From contig NZ_CP031843.2 of NCBI RefSeq assembly GCF_003606325.2, forward strand, positions 310,001-374,000: 64,000 bases of DNA. The letters are read 5' to 3'. Under the pieces are notes generated by a model, which did not search any database, had not been told where the DNA came from, and saw only the letters and a list, made by a program, of their open reading frames with translations. Origin of the DNA: Bartonella kosoyi. Its GTDB lineage: Bacteria; Pseudomonadota; Alphaproteobacteria; Rhizobiales; Rhizobiaceae. The position numbers and the translations under genes are program-made. Numbering within the stretch: the stretch's first letter is position 1; each line of letters opens with the position of its first letter. Below are positions 30,767 to 42,900 of this stretch, piece after piece.

Positions 30767-31536
30767 CCTGAATGCAGTGCTGCAATCGCACCGGTGAGAT
30801 TGCGGTATGATACGCGTGAAAATCCTGCTTGCTTGATCATATGGGCAAAATCATCTTGTTTAGGAAATTTGCGAATAGATTCAACCAAATAACGATAAGC
30901 ATCGCCATCATTTGCAATAAATTGACCCAGCTTAGGGATAGCATGGAAAGACCAAAGATCATAAATTTTATCGAGCCAAGGCATCTCGACATTTGAAAAT
31001 TCTAAACATAAGAAACGCCCACCAGGCTTTAAAACACGAAAAGCTTCTCTAAGGGCTTGATCAATATGAGGAACATTGCGAATTCCAAAAGCAATGGTGT
31101 AAGCATCAAAGCTTTGGTCTTCAAAGGGCAAATGTTCTGCATTGGCTTCAACAAAATCAACCAGAGGGGCAAGACCATTTTTTTGTGCGCGTTGTTTGCC
31201 AACGCTGAGCATAGAGCCATTAATATCAAGCACCGTAGCATGGGCTTTTTGACGTGAAGCTTTAAGGATGCGAAAAGCAATATCACCGGTACCACCGGCA
31301 ACATCAAGAACTTTCCAATGAGAAAGCGCTGGTGGAGAAAGCCATGCAACCATAGAATTTTTCCACACACGGTGTAGCCCTAAGGATAAGATATCATTCA
31401 TCTTGTCATAATTTTCAGCAACAGAATGAAATACACCATCCACCATGGATTGTTTTTGTGTTTCATCAACTCTTGTAAAACCAAAGGAGTGCTCCATACC
31501 CCCTTTGGCTCCTACACGTTCTGTTTCAGTTGCCAT
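30754..31536 (-). CDS. ubiE: UbiE C-methyltransferase (ubiquinone/menaquinone biosynthesis)
   Basis: SAM-dependent C-methylation of the benzoquinol ring. Motif I is [14 protein letters not shown]; the UbiE signature [21 protein letters not shown] lies near the N terminus, and [25 protein letters not shown], with [14 protein letters not shown], follows. 260 residues matches the family. It is the first gene of the ubiE-ubiB-coaBC run and overlaps ubiB. The gene for formamidopyrimidine-DNA glycosylase that often lies opposite ubiE in relatives is not next to it; gyrB is upstream on the same strand. Confidence 0.95.
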   Translation of the reverse strand: MATETERVGAKGGMEHSFGFTRVDETQKQSMVDGVFHSVAENYDKMNDILSLGLHRVWKNSMVAWLSPPALSHWKVLDVAGGTGDIAFRILKASRQKAHATVLDINGSMLSVGKQRAQKNGLAPLVDFVEANAEHLPFEDQSFDAYTIAFGIRNVPHIDQALREAFRVLKPGGRFLCLEFSNVEMPWLDKIYDLWSFHAIPKLGQFIANDGDAYRYLVESIRKFPKQDDFAHMIKQAGFSRVSYRNLTGAIAALHSGWKI

Positions 31537-31656
31537 GTATATGACCTTCTTCCTTATTTTCTCTTATCGTAAATGAAATAGAGAGGTAATGTTCAAATAC
31601 GAAAAAACAACGCATAAAACTGCGACGTTTATACAGCCAAAAACAGAAGAGTACCT

Positions 31657-34161
<2,505 letters not shown>

Positions 34162-34239
34162 TCAATGTTCTGATCAGTTATTTATGGAATAACCACATTA
34201 AACATTTACCGTATATCAGCTCTAGATTCAATATCTGTC

Positions 34240-34500
34240 ACTATATAATGGAGAGAATGATGAAATGATATGACACTATTATACAGTAAAACACCGTCAT
34301 TTAGGGCGATAATATAAGACAAGTAAGTACCTCTTTGATATATTTAAAGTATTTTTACAATGCGTGGTGAATATTTAAAGCAGTGCTTATATCCATATAG
34401 CTTTTAGTTAAGTGAATCACATAAATGGGAAGACAAAAGAAATTAAAAGCGTAATTTATCGAGACAAACCGACTGTTTATAATCCAACGTTGATATGAAT
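34240..34500. repeat. GTGAATCACATAA repeat, copy 1
   Basis: AAGTGAATCACATAA at 34410-34424 is shared with copies at 46441-46455 and (as CAGTGAAATACATAA) 54051-54065; flanking sequence is loosely alike, including a GCGTGGTGAATA block 60 bases before. Borders are approximate. Confidence 0.45.
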
Positions 34501-34739
34501 CCTTTTCCTTTAAGATTTGGGGAAAAAATCAATTAAGCTTTACGTAAATTTTAAAATCTATGTGAAGAGTAATATTGTTGTTTATTTTTGCATATGCTTA
34601 ATATTTCAAGATGAGTTGTGCATCTTTATGCTACGCTAATGAGGATTTTACATTCTTACCGATAAATCAATTTTCACTTCTAATGAAGTTAATACTACGT
34701 GTTCTCTAAGTTTCTCAACTTTTTGTATGTTAAATTGAG

Positions 34740-34930
34740 GTGAGAATATTGTGTGTATTTGTTTGTGTGATTCCCATCATGGCGATTACATCTCTCATTC
34801 AAAATAAAACGCCATTGTGTTGCTTATTCACACACTTCTTTTAAGAAGCATCTCTCAATGTTTCCAGATTTATGTTACGACGATATTTGAAGAGTATAAC
34901 ATCAAATACCTTGTGAATGCTATAAGGTTC
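34740..34930 (-). repeat. Decayed copy of the integrase-relic family (coding part)
   Basis: CGCCATTGTGTTGCTTATTC (34811-34830) followed by CTTTTAAGAAGCATCTCTCA and GAAGAGTATAAC lines up with 45545-45670 and 54340-54450, and with the reverse complement of 45285-45340 inside the clearest integrase relic. Heavily degraded; no frame is open. Confidence 0.5.
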
Positions 34931-35164
34931 ATTTCGCTCAAATTGCTTTTTATATACTTGTTTGAGAAAAATTGAGGTCATTTGAGATAAAAAGTTGAAG
35001 CATTTTCAATGTATTTTAAAAAAATATATGAAAATTGTTAAAATTTTTAACAGTTTAGAAAAGTGCAAGAATTTTATTGATTAAGCGGAAGATATTTTTG
35101 TGAAGTGCGTTAGATAATAGCTAAGTAGAGTTTTGTCTTAGCTTTGAAAAATGGGGGAGAGATT

Positions 35165-36079
35165 TTGAAAATAGGAAAACTTATACATGTAAAATATCTT
35201 CAATGGTGTTTACGGTATCTTTTACTCCATAACTTATACACTATTTTTATTCGTATTTTATTTATAGCAGGGGGATTTCTATTTTTCTCTTACGCAGAAG
35301 CTGAAATAGCTGAAAGGTTGCCTTCTTTTTTTGATTCGCATGAACATTGGGTCCAACCTGATACAACGGATATTATTCGTTTGCGTTTTGTAACAACTTT
35401 TGATTTTCCCCCCTTTAATTTTCTTGATCAAACGGGGCATATTGCAGGTTATCATATTGATTTATTGCGCGCTATTTGTTCAAAATTAAAATTAGAAAAA
35501 TTTTGTGAAGTAGAGGTGGTTCCTTGGAAAGAGCTTGTGGAGCATGTCAAAAATGGTGGTGCAGAAGTCATTATTGCGGGTTTAAAGGAAACAAGTCAAA
35601 CCCAGCGAGATCTTGTCTTTACAAAGCCATATTTGCGCTTTCCAGCGCGATTTTTTGCTTCTCGAAAGTTAAATCTCGATGAACCGATAAGCAATCAATT
35701 AGTCCATTTAACCAGTGGTGTTTTGTCTAAAAGTGTTCACGAACAGCTTTTTCATGATTATTTTCCTAAAGCCCAATGGAAAGGATTTAAAGAGAGAGAA
35801 GAGCTCTATAAAGCCTTACAGGAGCATAAAATTGACCTTATTTTTGATGATGGATTTGCTTTATCGTTATGGGTCAAAAGTCAAAAATCTGTTGATTGCT
35901 GCCATTTTGTTGGAGGAGTATATATGGCACCACAGTTATTAGGGCAAGGAATGCAGCTTGCTGTGGCAAAAAAGAACGAAAAATTGATTGATATCCTCAA
36001 TTATGCACTAAAATCACTGGAAGAGGATGGTAAACTTACAGAGCTTTATTTGCGTTATTTTCCAATAAGTTTTTACTGA
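35165..36079 (+). CDS. Family 3 extracellular solute-binding protein (amino-acid type), orphan
   Basis: Probable periplasmic ligand-binding protein with an N-terminal signal or anchor segment (LYTIFIRILFIAGGFLFFSY, then AEAEIAE). The SBP_bac_3 fold is seen in LRFVTTFDFPPFNFLD, GHIAGYHIDLLRAICSKL, VIIAGLKETSQTQRDLVFTK (where the ligand-binding Arg is expected) and the LEEDGKLTELYLRYF C terminus. About 305 residues. TTG at 35165 is preceded by GGGGGAGAG at good spacing, so I take it as the start; a TTG seven codons earlier (35144) has no such site. No permease or ATPase gene is nearby, so it may serve a distant ABC system or sensing. Convergent with comM, 11 bases apart. Confidence 0.82.
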   Translation: MKIGKLIHVKYLQWCLRYLLLHNLYTIFIRILFIAGGFLFFSYAEAEIAERLPSFFDSHEHWVQPDTTDIIRLRFVTTFDFPPFNFLDQTGHIAGYHIDLLRAICSKLKLEKFCEVEVVPWKELVEHVKNGGAEVIIAGLKETSQTQRDLVFTKPYLRFPARFFASRKLNLDEPISNQLVHLTSGVLSKSVHEQLFHDYFPKAQWKGFKEREELYKALQEHKIDLIFDDGFALSLWVKSQKSVDCCHFVGGVYMAPQLLGQGMQLAVAKKNEKLIDILNYALKSLEEDGKLTELYLRYFPISFY

Positions 36080-36090
36080 TGAATAGTTTT

Positions 36091-37623
36091 TTAGTTAAGA
36101 GCTGTTAATCTTTCCGTACCGAGTCGATAAGAGATAGCTTCTGCGAGGTGATGGCGTGAAAGATTATCGGCTTCATCAAGATCAGCAATCGTACGCGCAA
36201 CTTTGAGAATGCGGTGATAAGCACGTGCAGAAAGGTGCATTTTTTCACTCACATCTCGTAAGAGTATGGCGGCATTTTTATCCGGAATGGCAATTTGTTC
36301 TATGATTTTAGCAGGGCAATCGCCATTGGTTCGGATATGGTCAAACCCTAGTGTTGCAAAACGTTTGGCTTGAATGGTACGGCACCGTGCGACGCGTTTG
36401 GCAACATCGCAGCTTTTTTCTGATTGCTCTGGTTGCATAAGGTCCATTGCTGTTAAAGCAGGAACATCAATCCGTAAATCAATTCGATCGAGCAGCGGAC
36501 CAGAAATACGGGATTGATAATCGATTTGACAGCGTATTCCTTTAGCACAAACATAGCCTTTTTCACCTGCCATACCGCATCGGCAAGGATTCATTGCGGC
36601 AATGAGTTGGAAGCGAGCAGGATAGCTGATATGGTGATTAGCGCGGGCTATAACCGATTCTCCACTTTCTAAAGGTTGACGAAGAGAATCAAGAACTTGC
36701 GGAGAAAATTCAGGCAATTCATCAAGAAATAACACACCATTATGGGCAAGAGAGACTTCTCCCGGTCGTCCTTTAAGTCCCCCACCAATCATTGCTGCCA
36801 TAGAAGCAGAATGATGTGGAGCACGAAAGGGACAATGAAGTGAAATGGTATTATGAACTGTTTCTCCTGTAATAGAAGCAATCAGAGAAACATCTAAAAG
36901 TTCACGACTATCAAGAGGGGGTAAAATAGAAGGTAAGCGTTGCGCCAACATAGATTTTCCAGCTCCAGGAGGGCCGACAAACAAAAGGTTATGGCGCCCA
37001 GCAGCACAAACTTCTAGGGCACGTTTAGCTGTTTTTTGTCCTTTGATTTCGCAAAGATCTGGAAGTTCAGTTTCAATAGTATATTGGCGCGGTTGTGGAC
37101 GTTTTTGAATTTGGGTTCCTTTAAAATGATTGACGATAGTGAGAAGGGTCTCTGGGGCAAGAATATTCATTTCTGCATTTGCCCATGCTGCTTCAGGTCC
37201 ACATTGAAAGGGACAAATCAGTCCTTTATCGAGAGACACTGCTGTCATAGCAGCTGGTAAAACGCCATGAACAGTGGTTAGGGAACCATCCAGTGACAAT
37301 TCGCCTAAAATAACATAGTCTTGCGCTACTTCGGGAGGGAGAATTCCCATAGCAAGCATTAAGCCTACGGCGATTGGCAAATCATAATGCGATCCCTCTT
37401 TAGGCAAATCAGCTGGTGCAAGATTAATCGTAATTCGTTTGGTTGGCATAGAAAGCCCACAAGCATGGAGGGCTGCTTGTACACGTTCACGGCTTTCTGC
37501 AACTGCTTTATCGGCTAATCCAACAATAGCCATTCCTATTTTACCGGGCGAAATCATAACCTGTACATCGACAGGGACTGCTTCTAGACCGCGAAAAGCA
37601 ACAGTTGTAATCCGTGCAATCAT
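36091..37623 (-). CDS. comM: YifB/ComM family Mg-chelatase-like AAA+ ATPase
   Basis: AAA+ ATPase of the ComM family; ComM is a branch-migration helicase that promotes integration of incoming DNA in naturally transformable bacteria. The N-terminal domain has the ChlI/Lon-protease-like fold (TKRITINLAPADLPKEGSHYDLPIA), then Walker A GPPGAGKSMLAQRLPSILPPL, Walker B GVLFLDELPEF, and a C-terminal lid with LSARAYHRILKVARTIADL. The zinc-like cluster MNPCRCGMAGEKGYVC is present. 510 residues is normal. It stands alone. Competence in this organism is not implied by this gene, as it is kept widely. Confidence 0.93.
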   Translation of the reverse strand: MIARITTVAFRGLEAVPVDVQVMISPGKIGMAIVGLADKAVAESRERVQAALHACGLSMPTKRITINLAPADLPKEGSHYDLPIAVGLMLAMGILPPEVAQDYVILGELSLDGSLTTVHGVLPAAMTAVSLDKGLICPFQCGPEAAWANAEMNILAPETLLTIVNHFKGTQIQKRPQPRQYTIETELPDLCEIKGQKTAKRALEVCAAGRHNLLFVGPPGAGKSMLAQRLPSILPPLDSRELLDVSLIASITGETVHNTISLHCPFRAPHHSASMAAMIGGGLKGRPGEVSLAHNGVLFLDELPEFSPQVLDSLRQPLESGESVIARANHHISYPARFQLIAAMNPCRCGMAGEKGYVCAKGIRCQIDYQSRISGPLLDRIDLRIDVPALTAMDLMQPEQSEKSCDVAKRVARCRTIQAKRFATLGFDHIRTNGDCPAKIIEQIAIPDKNAAILLRDVSEKMHLSARAYHRILKVARTIADLDEADNLSRHHLAEAISYRLGTERLTALN

Positions 37624-38026
37624 TTATCTCCCCCCTTTAGACTTGGGAGAGACAATCATATCTACGCATAAAAATCAAGAAGCATCTCTATGGTTTTTTT
37701 TATGAAAAGATCTATATACGTACGCAGGTTTTTGTAGCGTTCTCATGGCAAGTTATTTGTACAAATTTAACCATGATAATATGGAGCGCAATAAAACATT
37801 TATAATAAGCTAAATGAATATGTTAAGAAAAAGGAATAAGGCTGTTTGTGTGATACAACAGGGTAAAATTTTGTGAAGATATGAGGGGAGGGGGGACGTT
37901 ATGTATCGCAGAGTGTTATTTGATGTGATAAAACGTATAAAGTATGCAAAGTGGTTATACTTACCGTTCTTATTTTATATTATTTAAAGTGTAGTAAATG
38001 CAGAGTGTATTAAAGGTATCTGATTT
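37624..38026. other. Divergent spacer between comM and tamA
   Basis: 400 bases holding the divergent promoters. A 28-codon ORF with a strong Shine-Dalgarno sequence lies near the tamA end (listed separately). Otherwise nothing recognisable. Confidence 0.45.
37901..37987 (+). CDS. Small ORF (28 codons) with strong ribosome-binding site just upstream of tamA
   Basis: ATG at 37901 is preceded by a purine run containing AGGGGAGGGGGG with about seven bases of spacing, the strongest such site in the window. It encodes a basic, then hydrophobic peptide (MYRRVLFDVIKRIKYAKWLY, ending LPFLFYII) and stops 39 bases before the tamA ATG. It may be a leader ORF, a tiny membrane peptide, or the stranded original N terminus of a membrane protein. 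Nothing but the sequence supports expression. Confidence 0.35.
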   Translation: MYRRVLFDVIKRIKYAKWLYLPFLFYII

Positions 38027-39991
38027 ATGGTATACCAGATAAGAATTTTGTTAAAATCAGGAACTGTGCGCTGTGTATTTATGAGCTTGTGTTTTGCTTT
38101 TTCTTTTCCACAGCCACTTGCTGCATTTGATTTTTTGGGCATCTCTCTTTTTGGTCAAAAGAAAACAAATTCTTCTTCACAGCATGTCAAAAATACAGAG
38201 AAATTTTATAAAGTTGACATTGTTACACCACCAGGGGCGCCCTTAGAAGGTATAAAAATAGTTAAATCTGTTTCTTCTCTTTTTGCCGATAAAGAGAAAG
38301 CATCTGCGAGTTCGTCTGGTTTGTTAGCTAAAGCGCGTTCAGATTATCGGGCGATTCTTTCTGCTCTTTATGCTGATGGGCGTTACGGTGGTGTTATTAG
38401 TATTAAAATTAATGGTTTAGAAGCCGCTGATTTAAGTCCGGTAACGCAACTTCCAGCACAATCCAATATCGTTATTACGATTAATGCTGGTCCACAATAT
38501 GTTTTTAGTCTTGCAAATATTGATAAAGTAGCGCCTTATGAAAAATGTAAAGTGCATAAAATGCCCACAATTGAAGAACTGGGCTATAAAGTTGGAGCTA
38601 TTGCCAAATCTGAAACCATTTTGAAAGCAGAAAAATGGGCGGTAGAAGGATGGCGTCAACAAGGTTATGCTAAAGCTAAGATTATGAAAAGTGATATCGT
38701 AGCTGACCATGCTGCATTGCGTATTGAAGGACGGATTGTTGTTGATCCTGGACAAAAGGCTTATTATGGTCCTTTAAGTGTACGGAATATAAGTAACAAC
38801 CCCCGTGTAGATTCAGATTATATCGCATGGATGACCGGATTGAAGCTAGGTCAGAAATACGATTCCGATGCGTTAGCTAAGGCAAATGAACGTCTTGCAC
38901 GCCTTGGAGTTTTTCGTGCTATCAATATACGTGAGGCTGATACCATTAACCCAGATGGCAGTTTACCACTTATGCTTGTTGTACAAGAACGTAAACCGCG
39001 TCGTTTCGGTATAGGTGGCAGTTATTCAACATTAGATGGTGCTGGTTTTGAAGCTTATTGGATGCATAACAATCTTTTTGGTCACGCAGAGACCCTTAAA
39101 CTTGAAACAAAAATAAGTGGTGTTGGCAGTAACAAAAAGCAATCATACAATTTCAAAAATTTTGATTATCTTTTCGGTGGTACGTTTATAAAACCTGGTG
39201 TACTCACGCCTGATACAGATCTCAGATCAGAATTAAAAATACAGCAAGATGTTTTAGAAAATTATACAACAAAAGCCATAAAAGGGAAATTAGGTATTAG
39301 GCATATTTTCAATAGTCATCTATCGGGACAGACTGCTATAGAAATTTCAAATGGTTACTCACGTGATATCTATTTTGGGAGTCGTAATTTTACAACAATT
39401 GGTTTCCCTACCGGTTTGATTTACGATAGTCGTAATAATAAGTTTAATGCAACAAAAGGTTTATATGGTGAAGTTCTCATTGAACCTTTTTATGAGATGC
39501 GTTTTAGCAATTTTGTTGCAAAAGTAACGGCAGAAGGTCGTTCTTATTGGGCGCTAGATGAAGGGGATCGTTTTGTTTTTGCTGCACGGGCAAAGCTTGG
39601 TACAATTCTTGGGAGTGATAAAGCACAAGTCCCTGCAGATACGCTCTTTTTTGCTGGAGGTGGTGGCTCTGTTCGTGGTTATGCTTATCGTAATATTGGT
39701 GTCAAAATAGAAAATGATGCGATTGTTGGCGGACGGGCGCTTATTGAGGGATCGGCAGAATTGCGTGTTTCTTTAAATGATAAAATAGGATTTGTCAGTT
39801 TTCTTGATGGAGGTCTCGTAGGAGAAAAGGCGAAATTTGATTTTTCTCAAAAAATTAAATGGGGAGCTGGTATAGGAGGTCGCTATATGACGGGTCTTGG
39901 TCCTTTACGCGTTGATTTAGCCTTTCCTTTAAAAAGGGAGCAGGGTGATCCTCGCATTGGTTTTTATGTGGGTATAGGGCAAGCATTTTAA
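38027..39991 (+). CDS. tamA: TamA, Omp85-family outer-membrane translocation and assembly protein
   Basis: Outer-membrane barrel that, with TamB, helps envelope assembly (autotransporters, phospholipid movement). 654 residues with a signal-peptide-like N terminus (VFMSLCFAFSFPQPLAA), POTRA-like repeats (about residues 50-310, including LGLKYDS-like turns and LARLGVFRAINIREA), then a 16-strand-type barrel with the Omp85 signature GGGGSVRGYAYRNIG and a terminal Phe in GFYVGIGQAF. Its stop overlaps the tamB ATG by one base, which together with the TamB neighbour distinguishes it from BamA. AAAGG nine bases ahead of the ATG is the likely ribosome-binding site. Confidence 0.92.
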   Translation: MVYQIRILLKSGTVRCVFMSLCFAFSFPQPLAAFDFLGISLFGQKKTNSSSQHVKNTEKFYKVDIVTPPGAPLEGIKIVKSVSSLFADKEKASASSSGLLAKARSDYRAILSALYADGRYGGVISIKINGLEAADLSPVTQLPAQSNIVITINAGPQYVFSLANIDKVAPYEKCKVHKMPTIEELGYKVGAIAKSETILKAEKWAVEGWRQQGYAKAKIMKSDIVADHAALRIEGRIVVDPGQKAYYGPLSVRNISNNPRVDSDYIAWMTGLKLGQKYDSDALAKANERLARLGVFRAINIREADTINPDGSLPLMLVVQERKPRRFGIGGSYSTLDGAGFEAYWMHNNLFGHAETLKLETKISGVGSNKKQSYNFKNFDYLFGGTFIKPGVLTPDTDLRSELKIQQDVLENYTTKAIKGKLGIRHIFNSHLSGQTAIEISNGYSRDIYFGSRNFTTIGFPTGLIYDSRNNKFNATKGLYGEVLIEPFYEMRFSNFVAKVTAEGRSYWALDEGDRFVFAARAKLGTILGSDKAQVPADTLFFAGGGGSVRGYAYRNIGVKIENDAIVGGRALIEGSAELRVSLNDKIGFVSFLDGGLVGEKAKFDFSQKIKWGAGIGGRYMTGLGPLRVDLAFPLKREQGDPRIGFYVGIGQAF

Positions 39992-42900
39992 TGAAAAAAA
40001 GTGTACGTTTATCAGCTTTCTTCTTTGGATTTGTGTTTTTTTTGGTCGGTGGTTTTGTTCTTGCACAAAGACAAGACCGTCTTCCTTCTAGCGAAGAGAC
40101 AGCAGATGATCGTTCATGGTTTGTTTCTTTAATTGAAAGCAAGCTTTCAGCGCCTAATCGTCAAGTTCGCTTACACAATATGCAAGGAGCGCTATCTTCT
40201 CAAACATCAATTGATGCGATTACTGTCAGTGATAAAAAGGGGGTTTGGCTTAAAATTACCAATGCCAAAATGGATTGGAATCGTCTAGCCTTGCTAAGAG
40301 GGCGGATAGATATTAATCAACTTTCGGCAGAACAGGTTACGTTTTTACGCAAACCACAAGGCAATTCTTCTCTTATTTCTTCTCTTGAGACGGGTAGGTT
40401 TTCTTTACCAAAATTGCCGCTTGCTCTTTCGATCAATACATTTACAGCTCAACATGTGATGTTTGAGCAGAATCTTTTTGGTTTTTCTGCTGATATGTCC
40501 TTGGCAGGCAATTTCACTTTGGCGAGTGGTCATTTTGATATTGATATGGTGGCGCATCGTTTAGATGCACCAGGGTCTTTTTCTGTTGTTACCAAGATAT
40601 CAGAGAACAATCGTACAGCTCACATTGATATCTCTGCTGATGAACCACAAAACGGTATTTTGGCAAATGTTTTGAATATTGAAAAACGCCCTGCATTAAA
40701 CTTCGTCATTAAAGGTAAGGGTACTTTTGATGATTTGGTTATCAAACTTTCTTTAGAAGCCGATCATCATTCTGTTTTAGATGGTAATATTATTCTTGCA
40801 AGTGTTTCAGAAGGATACAATTTTTCTACGCGACTAGAGGGTATACTGAGTCCTTTAATGCCTTCTCAATATCGTGACATTTTTACGTCTGGTATAACGT
40901 TAAGAGCAGAGGCAAAGAGAACAAGAGAAGGTGTGACACATCTTGATCAGATGGTACTTCAGAGCAAAGAAATGAATGTTTTAGCCAATGCTGAAATAAC
41001 AGCTGATGGATTTTTGCGGCGGCTTTTTGTCGATGGCAAAATGGCTTTTGATAAGGAAAAGGACTCTGTTCATTTACCTTTATCAAAAACGCCAAAACCT
41101 GCAAATAATATTTCTTTAAACATTGACTATGGTCGCGAAGGACAGCAATCTTGGAATGGGCGGTTGATTGTACATCATTTGAGCAATAAAAATATTTATA
41201 TTCGCGATGCTGTTTTTGATATGGGGGGAGTAAGCGAAAATCTTGATAATGCGGCTTCTCGTCATGTTGGTGTTCAGGTTAATGGAACGCTTCAAGGAGT
41301 TAAAAAGATTAAAGGAACATTGGTAGAAGATTTAAGCCAAGTGGTTCATATGCATTTAGATACGGATATTGTTTCGCATAAACCAATTTTGATTCATGAT
41401 TTTAGTGTTACGGCTCAGGGGTTTTCTTCTTGGTTAAAAGGGACAATGGAGCATTTTATCTTTAAAGGCGATCTTGGTTTAAAAGCTCAAACATTAACTC
41501 CTTTGGAAATATTCAATAAACAACCGCTCTCTGGTAGTGCAGATATTAAAGCCAAGGGGACTCTCGGTTTATTGAATGGTACTTTTGATCTCAAATTATC
41601 AGGGATAGCTGAAAATATGAAAATAGGCGTGCAGCCTTTTGATCGTTTATTCAAAGGAAATATCACTCTTTCAGGTGGCGCGGCTCGAAATATGAATGGC
41701 TTCACTTTACGTCATTTGAATTTGAAAAATCAATATGCAAATATAAAGGCTGATGGTTATTTTTCAGATGAAAATGCTAAAATGGATTTGTCTGCTCAAA
41801 TATTAGATTTGGCCAAATTAGATCCGAAGATAAGCGGTGTACTTACCATTCAAGGGACAGCAAGAGGGCGCAATAGCCATATAAAACTCAATACAAGTGC
41901 TCATATTGCTGAAGCGTTAGTCGTTGGGAAGAAACTTCAAAACACAACATTTAATATAAAGGCATTTGTAGATAATACAGCACCGATTACTTCTTTAACA
42001 GGAGAGGTAAAAGGTGAAGGAATTTTTGCTCATAAACCTCTGCATTTATCTGCTTCTTTTCAAAATTCTCAGAAAATAAGGAAACTTGAAAATATTGATA
42101 TTAAAGGGGGAAGTGCAAAAATAACGGGTGATATTTCTCAACAACTTGGAGGTTTTTTAAAAGGAGCGTTGCATATTGATGCCGATGATATTTCAGTACT
42201 TTCAGCGTTATTTTTGCAGGATGGGAGTGGAAAAGTAAAAGGAGATTTTATTTTTGATGAACAAAATGGCAAACAGATAGCCAATATGAAGGCGCATGTT
42301 AACCATTTGAATTTTGCTAAGAATAAAATAAAAAAATTAGCAATAGATGCTGATATATTTGATCCTTTTGGCGTGACTCAGTTTGAGGGTGTTATCAATG
42401 CAGAACATATTCAAACACCTTTTATAATGGTCAATCATTTAAATGCGCACGCTAATAGAGATAATGAACAAACGGTTTTTACTGTTCAAGCAATGTTGCA
42501 TGACACTCTCAAGGCTCATCTTTCTGGTCGTATGATGGCTATGGAATTTCCAGAAGGCGTAAAACGAGAAGTGCAAATTGCAACCATGGATTTAAATCAA
42601 CACAATCTTCATGCAACGCTGCCGAAACCATCGATAATTATTTTTGATAAAGATGGAATGGCAATTAATGAATTAGGAATTGCAATAAATGGCGGTAAAA
42701 TTACCCTTGCAGGGAATATTCAAGATACTCTGAATTTGCAACTTAACATAGATTCTCTTCCTGCTACTTTAGCCAATCTGTGGAAATCCGATCTTGGAGC
42801 CGCAGGGAGTGTAACAGGACAGGTTATGATTCGTGGGCATTTTAAAAAACCCGATATAATCTACGATATAAAAGGTGAAGGACTGACAACCGTTGCTCTT

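Noticed and set aside
34240..34930. A possible regulatory RNA upstream of gyrB
   Set aside because: The sequence is better explained by two dispersed repeat families; no stable conserved fold was evident.
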